NCBI RefSeq assembly: GCF_902729425.1
Contig: NZ_LR746531.1
Location: 62,001-126,000, forward strand
From: Magnetospirillum sp. SS-4
Lineage (GTDB): Bacteria; Pseudomonadota; Alphaproteobacteria; Rhodospirillales; Magnetospirillaceae
Direction: 5' to 3'
DNA length: 64,000 nucleotides
The notes under the pieces were generated by a model, which saw only the letters and a list, made by a program, of their open reading frames with translations, did not search any database and had not been told where the DNA came from. Position numbers and translations under genes: made by a program. Below, piece after piece: positions 17,244 through 26,154 of the stretch (positions are counted from its first letter, which is position 1; every line of letters starts with the position of its first letter).

Positions 17244-18386
17244 TCAGCCGGAAACCGAGACCGGATTCGGCCGCGACGCCCCCAGTGCGCCCAGCGCCTT
17301 CACCAGATCGGGACGGGTCTTCAGCACCCGGCCCTCCACCTCGACGCCGCCGGCATAGGCGGTGGACAGCAGCGGCTGGTAGGCAGCGCGCATGGCCTCC
17401 AGGCTGTGGGGCGGCGGTTCCGCCGCCGCCAGCCGCTCGGCCAGGGCGCGCACCGCGTGGGTCTGGCCCTCCTGGCAGAAATCCTGCTTGAAGCGCTGCT
17501 CGCCAAGGGTGGAAAAGGCGATCATCAGAAACGCGGCGAAGCGGCGGGTATCGCCCCCCAGGGCCGGCATCAGCGCCCGGATGGCATCGCCGTGAATGGC
17601 CGAAACCTGCGCCACCGCCCGCCGCACCCGCGACGGCTCCTCCGCCGAGAACAGGCGGGCCAGATCCATCTGCTGCACCACCCGCCACAATATCTCGGCG
17701 TCGATGGCGTCGCGTCCCGGCATCAGCAGCCGGTTGGCGACATCAAGCAGCAGCGGCGGACGCCCGTCCTGGGGAGTGACGCCGGGGGCCGCCAGCGCCT
17801 GCAATTCGGCGGCCTCGCGTATCTCCAGCAGGCGCGGCCCCAGATTGGTGACCAGCGCCGGCGACATCGGAGCGTAATGGGGGATCAGCAGAACCTGCCA
17901 ATCGAAATGAAGATAGTCGCGAATGGCACGATACAGCGCGTCCGAGCGCGACCTGGGACGAGGAGCGGGCCGGGGCGGCGCGCTCAGTCCCAGCGCCACC
18001 CCGAGGCGGCTCATCAGCGCCGGCCGGGCCGACGACGCCGGCCGGGCGCGAATGTCCAGCCGGGCGCGGAAATAGCGCCGGGCCGAGGCCCGCACCACCA
18101 GCGCCACCGCCTCGGCCAGAGTGCGACCGCAAGCCAGCAGGGCATGATCCTCGGACACCGGCTGGCGGCCGCCGTCCACCACCACCTCGCGGAACAGGTC
18201 CGGCCGGCTCCGGAACAGGCGCAGGCAGCGGTCCAGCATCCTCGGATCGTTCATCACCAGATCGTAAGCCGCCGCGCGGGGCAGATGCCTCAGCTCGTCG
18301 ACCTCCCGGCGGAAGACGTCGATCACCGGCCCCTCCAGGGCGGATCGGATGGCTTCGACTTTCGGATCCGATTGCGATGACGGCAT
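17244..18386 (-). CDS. Hypothetical protein, no family recognised
   Basis: A 380-residue, arginine- and alanine-rich, largely helical protein with no signal peptide or clear membrane segment. No catalytic motif is recognised. Notable stretches are FRREVDELRHLPRAAAYDLV near the start and PRLLEIREAAELQALAAPGV mid-protein. ATG 18386 follows a purine-rich GAGGG; codons upstream of it lie in AT-rich DNA and do not look coding. Codon bias (strong GC third positions) supports a real gene. It stands alone between the GST gene and an AT-rich spacer. Confidence 0.7.
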   Translation of the reverse strand: MPSSQSDPKVEAIRSALEGPVIDVFRREVDELRHLPRAAAYDLVMNDPRMLDRCLRLFRSRPDLFREVVVDGGRQPVSEDHALLACGRTLAEAVALVVRASARRYFRARLDIRARPASSARPALMSRLGVALGLSAPPRPAPRPRSRSDALYRAIRDYLHFDWQVLLIPHYAPMSPALVTNLGPRLLEIREAAELQALAAPGVTPQDGRPPLLLDVANRLLMPGRDAIDAEILWRVVQQMDLARLFSAEEPSRVRRAVAQVSAIHGDAIRALMPALGGDTRRFAAFLMIAFSTLGEQRFKQDFCQEGQTHAVRALAERLAAAEPPPHSLEAMRAAYQPLLSTAYAGGVEVEGRVLKTRPDLVKALGALGASRPNPVSVSG

Positions 18387-18658
18387 CTGGATAACCCTCG
18401 ACCAAGCACAATACTCATTGCCGTCATTAGAACTCGTAAAGACAACATCGTCAATGATACCCAGATAATAACAACAGTATGTCATTAGATTGCTTCATCA
18501 GTATTTGTGATAATAACTGACGTGACAATTAGATAAAATTTTATGAATATTCAATTCACAACGATACAATGCGGATGCACCGAAAACGTCCCACTTCACC
18601 CCGATGGCGGAGTCGCGCTACACTGAAGCCCTGCCACGATTCAGCCGGGAGCACGCCC
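18387..18658. other. AT-rich spacer between divergent genes
   Basis: About 270 bases markedly poorer in GC than the surroundings, especially 18420-18570 (for example GATAAAATTTTATGAATATT). No ORF is supported here. It must contain the promoters of the divergent hypothetical gene and the histidine-rich gene, but no clear -35/-10 pair or metalloregulator box could be assigned. Confidence 0.5.
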
Positions 18659-18949
18659 ATGCATGGCGGCCATCACCACGATCACAGCGACGGGCACGAG
18701 CACAAGCATCTGCACGCCCACGAGCACAGCCACGTCCACTCCCACCCCCACAGCCACGGCGACGTGACCCACAGCCACGCCCACGCCCACGCCCATGTCC
18801 ATGAACACCTGCACCAGCACAGCCATCCCCATGGCCATGCCGACGGCGGCGGGCACGATCACGGGCACGAGCAGCCCAACCACGCCTGGAAACCGCACGA
18901 GCATCGCCATGCCGAGGATGAACTCGGCGAACACGATCACGAGCATTGA
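18659..18949 (+). CDS. Histidine-rich small protein, putative metal binder
   Basis: A 96-residue protein with 38 histidines (about 40 percent), mostly in an alternating X-His pattern with Ser, Ala, Glu, Pro or Gly between. There is no signal peptide, so it is predicted cytoplasmic. Such tracts bind Ni, Co, Zn or Cu and occur in metal-storage or metallochaperone proteins; which metal is not shown. GGGAG six bases before the ATG supports the start. The upstream spacer is AT-rich; downstream it converges on pmbA with 15 bases between stops. Opposite-strand frames here are hydrophobic only because CAC/CAT read back as GTG/ATG. Confidence 0.85.
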   Translation: MHGGHHHDHSDGHEHKHLHAHEHSHVHSHPHSHGDVTHSHAHAHAHVHEHLHQHSHPHGHADGGGHDHGHEQPNHAWKPHEHRHAEDELGEHDHEH

Positions 18950-18964
18950 GACCGGAATCGGGCG

Positions 18965-20317
18965 TTAACGCCCGGCGACGGTAAGGCCGTCGATGCGCAG
19001 CGTCGGACTGTCGATGCCGTGACGCAGGTCCAGGTCGCTGGCCGGGGTAAGATTGAGGAACATGTCCTTCAGATTGCCCGCCACCGTCACCTCGCTGACC
19101 GGAAAGGCGATCTCGCCGCCCGATATCCAGAATCCGGCGGCGCCGCGTGAATAGTCGCCGGTAACGCCGTTGACGCCCTGGCCGAACAGCTCGGTGACAT
19201 AAAATCCGTCGGGAATGTCGTGGATCATCTCGGCCGGCGTGACGGCACCCGCTTCCATGTAGAAATTGCTGGCCGAGGGCGAAGGCGGCGAGCCGGTTCC
19301 CCGGCTGGCATGGCCGGTGGAGTCCAGGCCCAGCTGGCGGGCCGAACGCAGATCCAGCAGCCATGTGGTCAGTATTCCGTCCTCGACGATGGCGCGGCGC
19401 CGGGTCGGCAGCCCTTCGCCGTCGCAGGGACGCGACCGCAGGCCGCGGGCACGGTGGGGATCGTCGATCACCCGCACGCCCTTGGGAAAGACCTGCCGCC
19501 CCAGCCGGTCCTTGAGAAAGCTGGTGCCGCGCGCCACCCCGGCGCCGTTGATGGCGCCGGCCAGACTGGACAGCAGCCCGCGGGCGACGCGGGGGTCCAG
19601 GACCACCGGCACCTGCCGGGTGCTGATCTTGCGGCCGCCCAGGCGATGGACGGCACGGCGGCCGGCCTCGTGCCCCACGTCCTCGGGGCGGCGGAGATCG
19701 GCCAGATAGACGGCGCTGGCATAGTCGTAGTCGCGTTCCATGCCCCTGACGGCATCGCCGGCCAGCACCGACACCGACAGCGAGGAACTGGTGACCGAAT
19801 AGGCGTGGGAGAAACCGTTCGAGGCGACGATGGCGATTCCGGACCGGCCCCAGCCAGCCTCGGCGCCCTCGGAATTGGTGACGCCGTCGACCGCGCGGGC
19901 GGCGTCCTCGCCGCGCCGGACCATGTCGATCAGGGTTTCGGCGGTGGGTTCGGCCGGATCGGATACGTCGATCTCGGGAAAGCTGGTGGCCAGCTGACCT
20001 GGCTCGGCCAGGCCGCAATGGGGGTCCTCGGGCACGATGCGGGCCATGGCGACGGCACGGTCCACCAGTTCGGCCAGGGCGGCGGTGGACCGGTCCGACG
20101 ACGACACGAAGGCCTGACGCCGGCCCAGCAGCACGCGCAGGCCGACATCGCCGGCCTCGGCCCGTTCCAGCCGCTCCAGTTGGCCGAGACGCATGCCCAC
20201 CGACAGCGACGTCGAATCGATCAGCACCGCGTCGGCGGCCTCGGCGCCGGCCTTGCGGGCTCGGGCGACCAGATCGACCAGCAAGTCAAGCGGCGATGGA
20301 GAAGATGGGCCGGGCAT
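18965..20317 (-). CDS. pmbA: TldE/PmbA-family protein
   Basis: A 450-residue TldD/PmbA-fold protein. In E. coli TldD and TldE (PmbA) form a heterodimeric protease needed for microcin B17 maturation and CcdA breakdown; TldE lacks the catalytic HExxxH, and none is present here. Family landmarks are LERLERAEAGDVGLRVLLG in the N-terminal domain, VPVVLDPRVARGLLSSLAG in the middle, and GVNGVTGDYSRGAAGFWISG and FPVSEVTVAGNLKDMF at the C-terminus. ATG 20317 follows AGGAG by eight bases; an earlier frame to 20680 overlaps nnrU and is rejected. It is last in the yggT-folD operon. Confidence 0.92.
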   Translation of the reverse strand: MPGPSSPSPLDLLVDLVARARKAGAEAADAVLIDSTSLSVGMRLGQLERLERAEAGDVGLRVLLGRRQAFVSSSDRSTAALAELVDRAVAMARIVPEDPHCGLAEPGQLATSFPEIDVSDPAEPTAETLIDMVRRGEDAARAVDGVTNSEGAEAGWGRSGIAIVASNGFSHAYSVTSSSLSVSVLAGDAVRGMERDYDYASAVYLADLRRPEDVGHEAGRRAVHRLGGRKISTRQVPVVLDPRVARGLLSSLAGAINGAGVARGTSFLKDRLGRQVFPKGVRVIDDPHRARGLRSRPCDGEGLPTRRRAIVEDGILTTWLLDLRSARQLGLDSTGHASRGTGSPPSPSASNFYMEAGAVTPAEMIHDIPDGFYVTELFGQGVNGVTGDYSRGAAGFWISGGEIAFPVSEVTVAGNLKDMFLNLTPASDLDLRHGIDSPTLRIDGLTVAGR

Positions 20318-20394
20318 GGCGTTGGCTCCTGAGGCTGGCCGCGAAAGCGGAACGGAAAGGCTAGCCCGGAACTCGGAGAAAGGTAAAGGGGAGA

Positions 20395-21072
20395 TCAGGG
20401 ATAAGGGCTCAATCCGATCACCAGCGGATGCAGCTCCATCAGCGCCGGCACCAGCAGCAGCCCGGCCAGCAGGCGGACCCATCCCACCTCGGCCAGCAGG
20501 GCCGGCCAGTCCACCGGCCCGCGCGAAGGCGCGGCCAGCCGTTCCCATTGCTCCGGCCCCAGTTGGCGGCGGCGCTTGGCGTCCAGGACGCGCGGCCCCG
20601 CCAGGCACAGCAGGAACAGCGGCAGGAACAGCAGAACCCCGGCGACGGTGCCGTTGGGAATCAGGTGGGCGCCGCTCCACAGCCCCAACCCCCAGATGAT
20701 GGGATGACGGGTCAGGCGAATCACCCCCGGCCGGGCCGGATCAAACCCCCGGCCGCCGGGGCCGATGGAGAACGGATTGGGCCGGGTCATGCCCGCCACC
20801 CACAACACACAGGCCGCCGGCATGGCCAGCGACGGCGCCCAGCGCATCCACGGCTGCTGCGGCCACAAGACGACGACCGGGGCATCCAGCGCCGCCGCCA
20901 CCACCCAGACCAGCAGGACGGTGGAGATCACGGAATAGACGCCGTAGAAGCCGCCCTTCCCCACCGCCGCCATGGCGTGTTCGCGCAACGGCCGGACATT
21001 GGTCAGCGAGTGGGCGGCCAGAAACACCGCCACCGCCACCACCAGATGGATATAGCCTCCGGTAAGGGTCAT
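20395..21072 (-). CDS. NnrU family membrane protein
   Basis: A 225-residue protein with about six hydrophobic segments, matching the NnrU family (named from a denitrification cluster, function unresolved). The conserved central box VIRLTRHPIIWGLGLWSGAH is clear; it resembles the isoprenylcysteine methyltransferase-like NnrU fold. The ATG overlaps the folD stop as TGATG, implying coupled translation. No denitrification gene lies nearby, so an inferred role in nitrogen oxide metabolism would be weak. Confidence 0.88.
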   Translation of the reverse strand: MTLTGGYIHLVVAVAVFLAAHSLTNVRPLREHAMAAVGKGGFYGVYSVISTVLLVWVVAAALDAPVVVLWPQQPWMRWAPSLAMPAACVLWVAGMTRPNPFSIGPGGRGFDPARPGVIRLTRHPIIWGLGLWSGAHLIPNGTVAGVLLFLPLFLLCLAGPRVLDAKRRRQLGPEQWERLAAPSRGPVDWPALLAEVGWVRLLAGLLLVPALMELHPLVIGLSPYP

Positions 21073-21959
21073 CACACCTCCGGCACCGGCAGCCCGTGCT
21101 GCCGGGCGCAGGCCACCAGGGTGTTGCGCAGCAGGCAGGCGATGGTCATGGGACCGACGCCGCCCGGCACCGGGGTGATGGCCCCGGCCACCGGCAGCGC
21201 CTCGGCGAAGGCGACGTCGCCCACCAGCTTCTTCGAGCCGTCGGCGGCGGTGACGCGGTTGATGCCGACATCGATGACGGTGCAGCCCGGCTTCAGCCAG
21301 TCGCCCCGGATCATCTCGGGCTTGCCGACGGCGGCGACCACGATGTCGGCGCGGCGCACCACCGCGGCCAGATCGCGGGTCTGGGAATGGGCGACGGTGA
21401 CGGTGCAGCTTTCCTTGATCAGAAGCTGGGCCATGGGCTTGCCGACGATGTTGCTGCGCCCGACCACCACGGCGTCCAGGCCGGCCAGCCGGCCCAGCCG
21501 GTCCTTCAGCAGCATCAGCGAGCCCAGCGGAGTGCAGGGCACCATGGCGTCGAGGCCGGCGGCCAGACGCCCGACATTGATGGGGTGAAAGCCGTCCACG
21601 TCCTTGGCCGGGTCGATGGCCTCGATCACCTTCTGGGAATCGATGTGCCTGGGCAGCGGCAACTGCACCAGGATGCCGTGCACCGCCGGGTCGGCGTTCA
21701 GCCCGGCGATCAGGGCCAGCACCCGGTCCTCGGGGGTGTCGGCCGGCAAAGCGTGCTCGAACGAATTCATGCCGGCCTCGACGGTACGCTTATGCTTGGT
21801 CCGCACATAGACCTGGCTGGCAGGGTCCTCGCCCACCAGCACCACCGCCAGTCCGGGGGTGACGCCGTGGGCGTCCTTCATGGCGCGGACATGGCCGGCG
21901 AGGGTGTCGCGCAGGCGGGCGGAAAACAGGTTGCCGTCGATGATCTTGGCGTCAGTCAT
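21072..21959 (-). CDS. folD: Methylenetetrahydrofolate dehydrogenase/cyclohydrolase
   Basis: A 295-residue bifunctional enzyme that oxidises 5,10-methylene-THF to methenyl-THF with NADP and hydrolyses it to 10-formyl-THF. Diagnostic motifs: [13 protein letters not shown] with the catalytic Lys, [25 protein letters not shown], the nucleotide-binding [13 protein letters not shown], and [13 protein letters not shown] near the C-terminus. The start overlaps the DUF167 gene by eight bases and the stop overlaps nnrU, so it sits in the middle of a tightly coupled operon. Confidence 0.97.
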   Translation of the reverse strand: MTDAKIIDGNLFSARLRDTLAGHVRAMKDAHGVTPGLAVVLVGEDPASQVYVRTKHKRTVEAGMNSFEHALPADTPEDRVLALIAGLNADPAVHGILVQLPLPRHIDSQKVIEAIDPAKDVDGFHPINVGRLAAGLDAMVPCTPLGSLMLLKDRLGRLAGLDAVVVGRSNIVGKPMAQLLIKESCTVTVAHSQTRDLAAVVRRADIVVAAVGKPEMIRGDWLKPGCTVIDVGINRVTAADGSKKLVGDVAFAEALPVAGAITPVPGGVGPMTIACLLRNTLVACARQHGLPVPEV

Positions 21960-22281
21960 TGTGGTTAGCCATCCATTGGTCGAGGCGGCGGAGCAGATCG
22001 GCCCCGTCGCCGGAAATCAGAAGAACCTTGCGCCGGTCAGTGGCGCCCTGGACGATGCCGATCGTGGATTTGGGCAGCTTCCAGGCCTTGGACAACAGCT
22101 TGATCAGGGCGGCGTTGGCCTTGCCGTCCTCGGGCACCGCCGTCACCTGCACCCTCAGAACCCCGGCGCCGTCGGCATCGGCCGCCGCCGCCTGGATGGC
22201 GTCGCGGGACGCCTTGGGCGTGAGGCGAACCGCGACCCGCAAGCCCTGGGCGACCACGGCGAAGGGCGATGGCGGTCCCAT
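21952..22281 (-). CDS. DUF167 (YggU) family protein
   Basis: A 109-residue small alpha/beta protein with the family core [16 protein letters not shown] and [19 protein letters not shown] followed by [16 protein letters not shown]. YggU proteins are widespread, lie beside yggT, and have no settled function. ATG 22281 is chosen because it starts just past the yggT stop (five bases) and matches normal family length. Translation runs eight bases into folD. Confidence 0.9.
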   Translation of the reverse strand: MGPPSPFAVVAQGLRVAVRLTPKASRDAIQAAAADADGAGVLRVQVTAVPEDGKANAALIKLLSKAWKLPKSTIGIVQGATDRRKVLLISGDGADLLRRLDQWMANHND

Positions 22282-22286
22282 CGGGG

Positions 22287-22583
22287 TCAGATGGAATAGC
22301 GGGCCTGTTCCAGCACCCTGATCACGAAATAGAGAATCAGCCACAGCGCGATGGGCGACAGGTCCACCGCGCCCAGGTCCGGCATCACCCGCCGGATGGG
22401 GCGCAGGGCCGGTTCGGTCAGGCGGTTGATCACGTCGATGATGGTCCGGACCGTGGAATTGTAGGTGTTGAGAACGCCGAACGTCACCAGCCAGCTGACA
22501 ATCACCGAAGCCAGGATGATGTACCAGTACAGGTTCAAGGCCAGGAGGGCGACCTCGATCAGGGAGGTCAAAATCGCGTGCAT
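22287..22583 (-). CDS. YggT family membrane protein
   Basis: A 98-residue protein with two transmembrane helices separated by the conserved loop RLTEPALRPIRRVMPDLG and the following DLSPIALWLILYFV. YggT proteins are linked genetically to cell-surface, division or osmotic-stress traits in several bacteria; mechanism not settled. It is first in the operon yggT-DUF167-folD-nnrU-pmbA. Confidence 0.93.
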   Translation of the reverse strand: MHAILTSLIEVALLALNLYWYIILASVIVSWLVTFGVLNTYNSTVRTIIDVINRLTEPALRPIRRVMPDLGAVDLSPIALWLILYFVIRVLEQARYSI

Positions 22584-22726
22584 GGCCGGTTACCCCGAAG
22601 GCTGTTTGCAAGGCGCCCCAAACCTAGCCGCAGTGACGGCGGCACGCAAGTTCTAGACGTCGAACGGGCTTGGCTGGCGGCCGGCAACGTGTCAAAGTGC
22701 CGACAGCCAAGACCGCCGGCCAGAGA

Positions 22727-23251
22727 ATGATCAACGAGATCCTTTCCCCCGACGCGGCTTTCTCGCGGGCCGTCTACACCCGGATTCGCCAGGCCATTCC
22801 CAGATCGCAATGGCCGGCGGAGGCGTTGCGGGCCACCTTCACCCCCAGTCCCGACGGCCTGTCCCTGGAGTCCAGTTTCGAGGGACTGCCGCCCCAGGCC
22901 GCGATGATCGCGTCGAACGTGGTGCGTCAGGCCAAGGTGGACCTGGTGCTGGCCTCGCCGGCGGCCCGGCTGGCGGTGGCGGTGGTCCGGGCCCGGCGCT
23001 GGCGCGACACCTTCCTGTACGGCCTGCTGCCGCTGCTGTTCGCCATTCCGCTGATGGCCGCCCTCGCCCCCCTGGCCATGCGGATCAGCATGGGATTGTG
23101 CGCCATCGACGCGGCCGCCCTGTTCGCCAGCCACGCCGCCCTGCTGCAAAGCCGTTCCAGGCTGGTTCAATGCCGCTTCATCGCCCACATCCCCACCCCG
23201 GGCCTGCGCATCAAGACGCCGCAGGGCGCCCCCTTGTCCCAGCAAACCTAG
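22727..23251 (+). CDS. Hypothetical membrane protein
   Basis: A 174-residue protein with a soluble N-terminal half (FTPSPDGLSLESSFEGLPPQ) and two adjacent hydrophobic helices at about residues 105-145 (FLYGLLPLLFAIPLMAALAP). No family is recognised. ATG 22727 is preceded by a weak AGAGA; an upstream TTG at 22670 is less likely. Codon bias is typical of the chromosome. It is divergent from yggT and precedes the Lrp gene, which has its own promoter. Confidence 0.65.
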   Translation: MINEILSPDAAFSRAVYTRIRQAIPRSQWPAEALRATFTPSPDGLSLESSFEGLPPQAAMIASNVVRQAKVDLVLASPAARLAVAVVRARRWRDTFLYGLLPLLFAIPLMAALAPLAMRISMGLCAIDAAALFASHAALLQSRSRLVQCRFIAHIPTPGLRIKTPQGAPLSQQT

Positions 23252-23283
23252 GGCCGCTTCTTCCCCTCCGTTGAAAGTGAGGC

Positions 23284-23311
23284 TTGCCGGGGCCAGCCTT
23301 TGTAATATAAT
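23284..23311 (+). promoter_or_regulatory. Sigma-70-type promoter of the Lrp gene
   Basis: TTGCCG (23284-23289) and TATAAT (23306-23311) are separated by 16 bases, 33 bases upstream of the Lrp-family start codon. GGAG lies before the ATG at 23344. Confidence 0.65.
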
Positions 23312-23343
23312 TTCGCAAACACGAGGGGTTTTGGAGTTCTCTT

Positions 23344-23850
23344 ATGCAACGGGTCAAGCTCGACCGGATCGATCGCCGCATCCTCGCCGATCTGCAAGCC
23401 GATGGCCGCATGACCAATGTCGAACTGGCGCGCCGCGCCGGGATTTCGGCGCCACCCTGCCTGAGGCGGGTCCGGGCGCTGGAGGATGCCGGCTTCGTCA
23501 AGGGCTATCATGCCGAGATCGACCCCGGGGCGCTGGGCTACAACGTCACCGTCTTCGCCCATGTGGGCCTGAACAGCCAGGCCGAGGCCGATCTGAAGGC
23601 GTTCGAGGATCTGGTCAAGGGCTGGCCCGAGGTGCGGGAATGTCACATGCTGGCGGGAGAGACCGATTTCCTGCTCAAGGTGGTGGCCCATGACTGGGAC
23701 GACTACCAGCGCTTCCTGACCACCCGCCTGACCGCCGCGCCCAATATCAGCCACGTCAAGAGCGCCCTGGCGATCCGCACCTCCAAGCTGCAACCCGGCG
23801 TCCCCATCGACATCGACGGCGGGACCGAGCCCGACGCCGTCCATTCCTAG
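23344..23850 (+). CDS. Lrp/AsnC family transcriptional regulator
   Basis: A 168-residue regulator. An N-terminal winged helix-turn-helix (KLDRIDRRILADLQADGR, then NVELARRAGISAPPCLRRVR) is followed by the RAM ligand-binding domain (CHMLAGETDFLLKVVAHD is its conserved core). The family controls amino-acid metabolism, often responding to leucine or another amino acid. The target is unknown; no divergent amino-acid gene adjoins it. It has its own promoter at 23284-23311. Confidence 0.93.
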   Translation: MQRVKLDRIDRRILADLQADGRMTNVELARRAGISAPPCLRRVRALEDAGFVKGYHAEIDPGALGYNVTVFAHVGLNSQAEADLKAFEDLVKGWPEVRECHMLAGETDFLLKVVAHDWDDYQRFLTTRLTAAPNISHVKSALAIRTSKLQPGVPIDIDGGTEPDAVHS

Positions 23851-23875
23851 GCCATGTGCTAACCGGGGACACGCC

Positions 23876-24766
23876 CTAGGGAAACAGCACCCGACCCAGC
23901 AGGCGGAATTCGGCGCCGCGCGGGCTCGACTTCCGCCACGCCAGCCCCAGCAGGCGGTGGCCGCCCCGCAGCAGCGGACGGGTGAGCAGGTCGGTACCGC
24001 GCAGCAGGCCGGCCCTGACCGCCAGTTCGGGAACCAGGGTCACGCCCATTCCCGACGCCACCATCTGCACCAGGGTGCCCAGGCTGGTGCCCAGTATCCC
24101 GTCGCCCCGCCTGGGTCCGGGCAGCGAGCACGCGGCCAGGGCATGCTCGCGCAGGCAATGCCCCTCCTCCAGCAGCAGCAATTCGGCGCCGGCCAGATCG
24201 GCGCCGGTGATGGCGTCCTTGGCGGCCAGGGGATGATCGGGCCGGCAAGCCAGCAGGAACGGATCGGTGGCCAGCGGCACCATCTCCATGTCGGGGGCGT
24301 CGAAGGGCAAGGCCAGCAAGGCGACGTCGAGACCGCCGCCGGCAAGGCGCTCCAGCAGCCGCGCCGTCAGGTCCTCGCGCAGGGTCAGCTTGAGCCCGGG
24401 ATAGCTCCGCCGCAGATCCGGCAGCACCTGCGGCAGCAGAAACGGGGCGATGGTGGGAATCACTCCCAGGCGCAGCGGCCCCGACAGCGGCTGACCAGCA
24501 GCACGGGCCAGGTCCGCGATATCCTCGGCGCCGCGCAGAACCTCACGGGCGCGAACCACCACCTCGTCGCCCAGCGGCGTCATCAGAACCCGGCGCTTGG
24601 TGCGCTCCACCAAGGTGACCCCCAACAGGGATTCCAGTTCCTGGAGACCGGCGGACAGGGTGCTTTGGGTGGCGAGGCAGGCCTCGGCGGCGCGGCCGAA
24701 ATGCAGGTGCTCGGCCACCGCCACCAGATAGCGCAACTGACGGATCGTGGGCAGGTGGGTCTGCAT
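23876..24766 (-). CDS. oxyR: OxyR-type LysR-family peroxide regulator
   Basis: A 296-residue LysR-type regulator. The N-terminal helix-turn-helix (LHFGRAAEACLATQSTLSAG) is followed by an effector domain with the two redox cysteines in EEGHCLREHALAAC, spaced nine residues apart exactly as Cys199/Cys208 of E. coli OxyR. It is therefore predicted to activate catalase and peroxidase genes on oxidation by hydrogen peroxide. GGGAG sits before ATG 24766. It is transcribed away from the Lrp gene end and stands alone. Confidence 0.93.
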   Translation of the reverse strand: MQTHLPTIRQLRYLVAVAEHLHFGRAAEACLATQSTLSAGLQELESLLGVTLVERTKRRVLMTPLGDEVVVRAREVLRGAEDIADLARAAGQPLSGPLRLGVIPTIAPFLLPQVLPDLRRSYPGLKLTLREDLTARLLERLAGGGLDVALLALPFDAPDMEMVPLATDPFLLACRPDHPLAAKDAITGADLAGAELLLLEEGHCLREHALAACSLPGPRRGDGILGTSLGTLVQMVASGMGVTLVPELAVRAGLLRGTDLLTRPLLRGGHRLLGLAWRKSSPRGAEFRLLGRVLFP

Positions 24767-24866
24767 GGCTCCCTTTTGGACCGGATCGGGGGCCGAACGC
24801 GGCCCCGACCGGCACCGCCACCCTGATGGGGGTCGTCGAGAACATGCCGCAATTGCTTGAAATTAA

Positions 24867-24952
24867 TGGTGCCCCAGGCCGGACTCGAACCAGCACGCCG
24901 TTGCCGGCAACAGATTTTGAGTCTGCCGCGTCTACCATTCCGCCACTGGGGC
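24867..24952 (-). tRNA. tRNA-Leu (anticodon CAA)
   Basis: The minus strand folds as a class II tRNA: acceptor GCCCCAG (from 24952) pairs with CTGGGGC, D arm TGGCGGAATGGTAGACG, anticodon loop CTCAAAA giving CAA (reads TTG), a long variable arm (TTGCCGGCAACGGCGT) and T arm GGTTCGAGTCC. CCA is encoded at 24869-24867. Confidence 0.95.
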
Positions 24953-24973
24953 ACCGCAAGAACGGTGGCGGGA

Positions 24974-26137
24974 CTATAGCGGAGGCGGAAGGCGGGTCAA
25001 CGGATTTTCAGCCCCAGCGGCCAGCAGCGTTCGCACCGCCCGCCACGCGGCGTCGACGGCAATGCCGGAAACGCAGGGAAACGGGTCCTGCGGGCTCGTC
25101 CGCTTGGGGCAGCGCCACAGACAGTGATAGCATTCCATGGGCTGGTTGAGAAAAATCGCCCGGGGAGGGCGGATCGCCTCGGGATAGGGCACGAAACAGC
25201 CGAAATGGCCGCCGCCGGCTAAAAGAACGGTGGCGGCGCCGACCCCAAGGGCGAGATGGCCGGGGCCGGTGTCGTTGCTGACCACGCAGGCGGCGTGCTT
25301 CATCACGTCGACCAACTGGGGCAGTCCAAGGCCGCCGATGGCGTCGACGACGCCGGGGTGGTTCATTTCCGCCAGCTGGGGCTTGGCGAAGGCTTCCTGA
25401 CCGGCCCCGACGAACACCACCCGATAACCGGCGTCGAGACAATGGCGGGCCAGTTCCAGGAAATGCGGGAACGGCCAGCGGCGTCCGGGCTCGTTGGAGC
25501 CGAAATTCATCACCACGTAGGGTCCGCCCCCGGGCAGAGGCGGCGGCCGATCGCGCCAGGGAATGGCGGGAATCTCGGGCGGCTGGCGGGTGCCGGTCAG
25601 CGCCTGGAGAAAGGTGAAGTGGCGCAAGCCCTCGTGGGTCGGGTAGGGGCCGGTATCGATGACCCGCGTCGCCCTGGCCAGATACCACGCATATTCCGCC
25701 CTGGTCCGGTCGGTGACGAAAGGCTGGCAGACGATGCGCTCGCCCGCCCGGCTGGCCCACATCAGGCTGTCGGCGGTCAGGGTCTTGCGCATGAACATGT
25801 CGCACACCGCCACCTCGAACCCCTGGCGCCGCACCCACAGGGAGATTTTCAGGCGGTAGAGCCACTTCTTCTCGAAGGCGTGCTCGTCGATGGTCACCAC
25901 GGTGAAGCCGGCGAACACCTCGTCGGCCAGAGACTTCCACGAATTGCAGCCAAGGACGGTGATGTCGGATTTCGCAACCCCGAAGGCGTCGGGATAGCGC
26001 TCCAGCGCGGCGCGAAACATCACCATGTCGCCGATGCCGTCCATGCGCACCACCAGCAGGCCCCGGCGCCGGCGTCGCACGGGCCACAACGCCACCAGGG
26101 CGTCGATGGGCCGGAACATCCACCATCGCCGCCGCAT
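24974..26137 (-). CDS. Glycosyltransferase family 9 protein (third of three)
   Basis: A 387-residue GT9-type protein, the ADP-heptose:LPS heptosyltransferase superfamily. N-terminal Rossmann half begins LLVVRMDGIGDMVMFRAAL, the classic nucleotide-sugar transferase start. The C-terminal half has VMNFGSNEPGRRWPFPHFLE and the donor-site CVVSNDTGPGHLALGVGAAT. A cysteine cluster follows: PMECYHCLWRC and a later PFPCVSG. ATG 26137 is 17 bases after the preceding gene's stop and lacks a strong ribosome site; ATG 26119 is an alternative. It probably modifies LPS, capsule or another surface glycan. Confidence 0.88.
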   Translation of the reverse strand: MRRRWWMFRPIDALVALWPVRRRRRGLLVVRMDGIGDMVMFRAALERYPDAFGVAKSDITVLGCNSWKSLADEVFAGFTVVTIDEHAFEKKWLYRLKISLWVRRQGFEVAVCDMFMRKTLTADSLMWASRAGERIVCQPFVTDRTRAEYAWYLARATRVIDTGPYPTHEGLRHFTFLQALTGTRQPPEIPAIPWRDRPPPLPGGGPYVVMNFGSNEPGRRWPFPHFLELARHCLDAGYRVVFVGAGQEAFAKPQLAEMNHPGVVDAIGGLGLPQLVDVMKHAACVVSNDTGPGHLALGVGAATVLLAGGGHFGCFVPYPEAIRPPRAIFLNQPMECYHCLWRCPKRTSPQDPFPCVSGIAVDAAWRAVRTLLAAGAENPLTRLPPPL

Positions 26138-26154
26138 GCCACGGGGAAAAAGAC

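Noticed and set aside
18660-18860. Repetitive CAC-rich DNA considered as CRISPR or tandem repeat
   Set aside because: No constant repeat/spacer alternation; the periodicity is codon-level and explained by the histidine-rich protein.
18641-18946. 101-codon hydrophobic minus-strand ORF
   Set aside because: Val/Met richness arises because His codons on the plus strand read back as GTG/ATG; the plus-strand histidine pattern has a ribosome site and sense.
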